Positions 63,958 through 64,000 of a DNA stretch of 64,000 bases are shown here, one piece after another; the stretch's first letter is position 1, and every line of letters starts with the position of its first letter. Under the pieces are notes generated by a model. It saw only the letters and a list, made by a program, of their open reading frames with translations. It had not been told where the DNA came from and ran no database searches. The position numbers were made by a program, and so were the translations under genes. Origin of the DNA: Actinomycetes bacterium (GTDB lineage: Bacteria > Actinomycetota > Thermoleophilia > Solirubrobacterales > 70-9); NCBI GenBank assembly GCA_016861045.1, contig BOKP01000003.1, positions 1 to 64,000 of the forward strand, written 5' to 3'.

Positions 63958-64000
63958 CCGACAAGCCCGGGGAAGCGCCGCCGCCGCATCGGTGAGAATC

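Overview
The window is a very G+C-rich bacterial chromosome segment. Gene content and order point to an actinobacterium, most likely class Thermoleophilia (Solirubrobacterales-like); that class is an inference from gene content, not a database result. Actinobacterial signs are a furA-katG pair with a mycobacterial-style leaderless promoter, an mIHF-type integration host factor after the pyrimidine operon, a PyrR RNA loop placed over the pyrR ribosome binding site, and many start codons directly behind a TANNNT -10 box (leaderless transcripts).

Layout. (1) 1-3.5 kb is an accessory integration site: the end of an IS3-family element, an excisionase-like remnant cut at the IS end, a tyrosine integrase, tRNA-Met(CAT), an AbiEi/AbiEii toxin-antitoxin pair, and a second 40-bp copy of the tRNA 3' end behind it. 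(2) 3.7-16 kb is mixed housekeeping and envelope genes: two alpha/beta hydrolases, a VCBS/ASPIC lipoprotein, a universal stress protein, a flavoprotein, a carotenoid oxygenase, a membrane protein, a sugar transporter and oligoendopeptidase F. (3) 16-32 kb is conserved core: an RpiR regulator, pdxS-pdxT-M29 aminopeptidase, yebC, ruvCAB, a zinc-ribbon/PAS protein, fused secDF, recJ and rel. (4) 32-36.7 kb on the minus strand holds HIT-manB-diacylglycerol kinase-HIT, preceded by a CorA-like transporter. (5) 36.8-42 kb has a SAM-I riboswitch with its terminator controlling a threonine-synthase-like PLP enzyme and a ThiS/MoaD-like sulfur carrier, then CDP-glucose genes and a GroES-like/glycosyltransferase pair on the other strand. 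(6) 42-52 kb has furA-katG, a lipoprotein, a TMEM175-type channel, a large secreted hydrolase and two formylglycine sulfatases. (7) 52-64 kb has tRNA-Arg(CCG), ribonuclease Z, the operon pyrR-pyrB-pyrC-isochorismatase-carA-carB-pyrK-pyrD, and mihF.

How the genes work together. ruvCAB resolves Holliday junctions; secDF assists protein export; rel sets the stringent alarmone level. The pyr operon makes orotate from bicarbonate, glutamine and aspartate under likely PyrR translational control. The most interesting candidate system is the SAM-riboswitch-controlled threonine-synthase/ubiquitin-like sulfur-carrier pair. By analogy with CysM-CysO and HcyS it could make homocysteine from O-phosphohomoserine and a protein thiocarboxylate. 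Other items worth following are the widespread leaderless-promoter pattern, the isochorismatase-fold enzyme inside the pyr operon, the GroES-zinc-ribbon protein coupled to a glycosyltransferase, and a coding sequence whose end overlaps tRNA-Arg.
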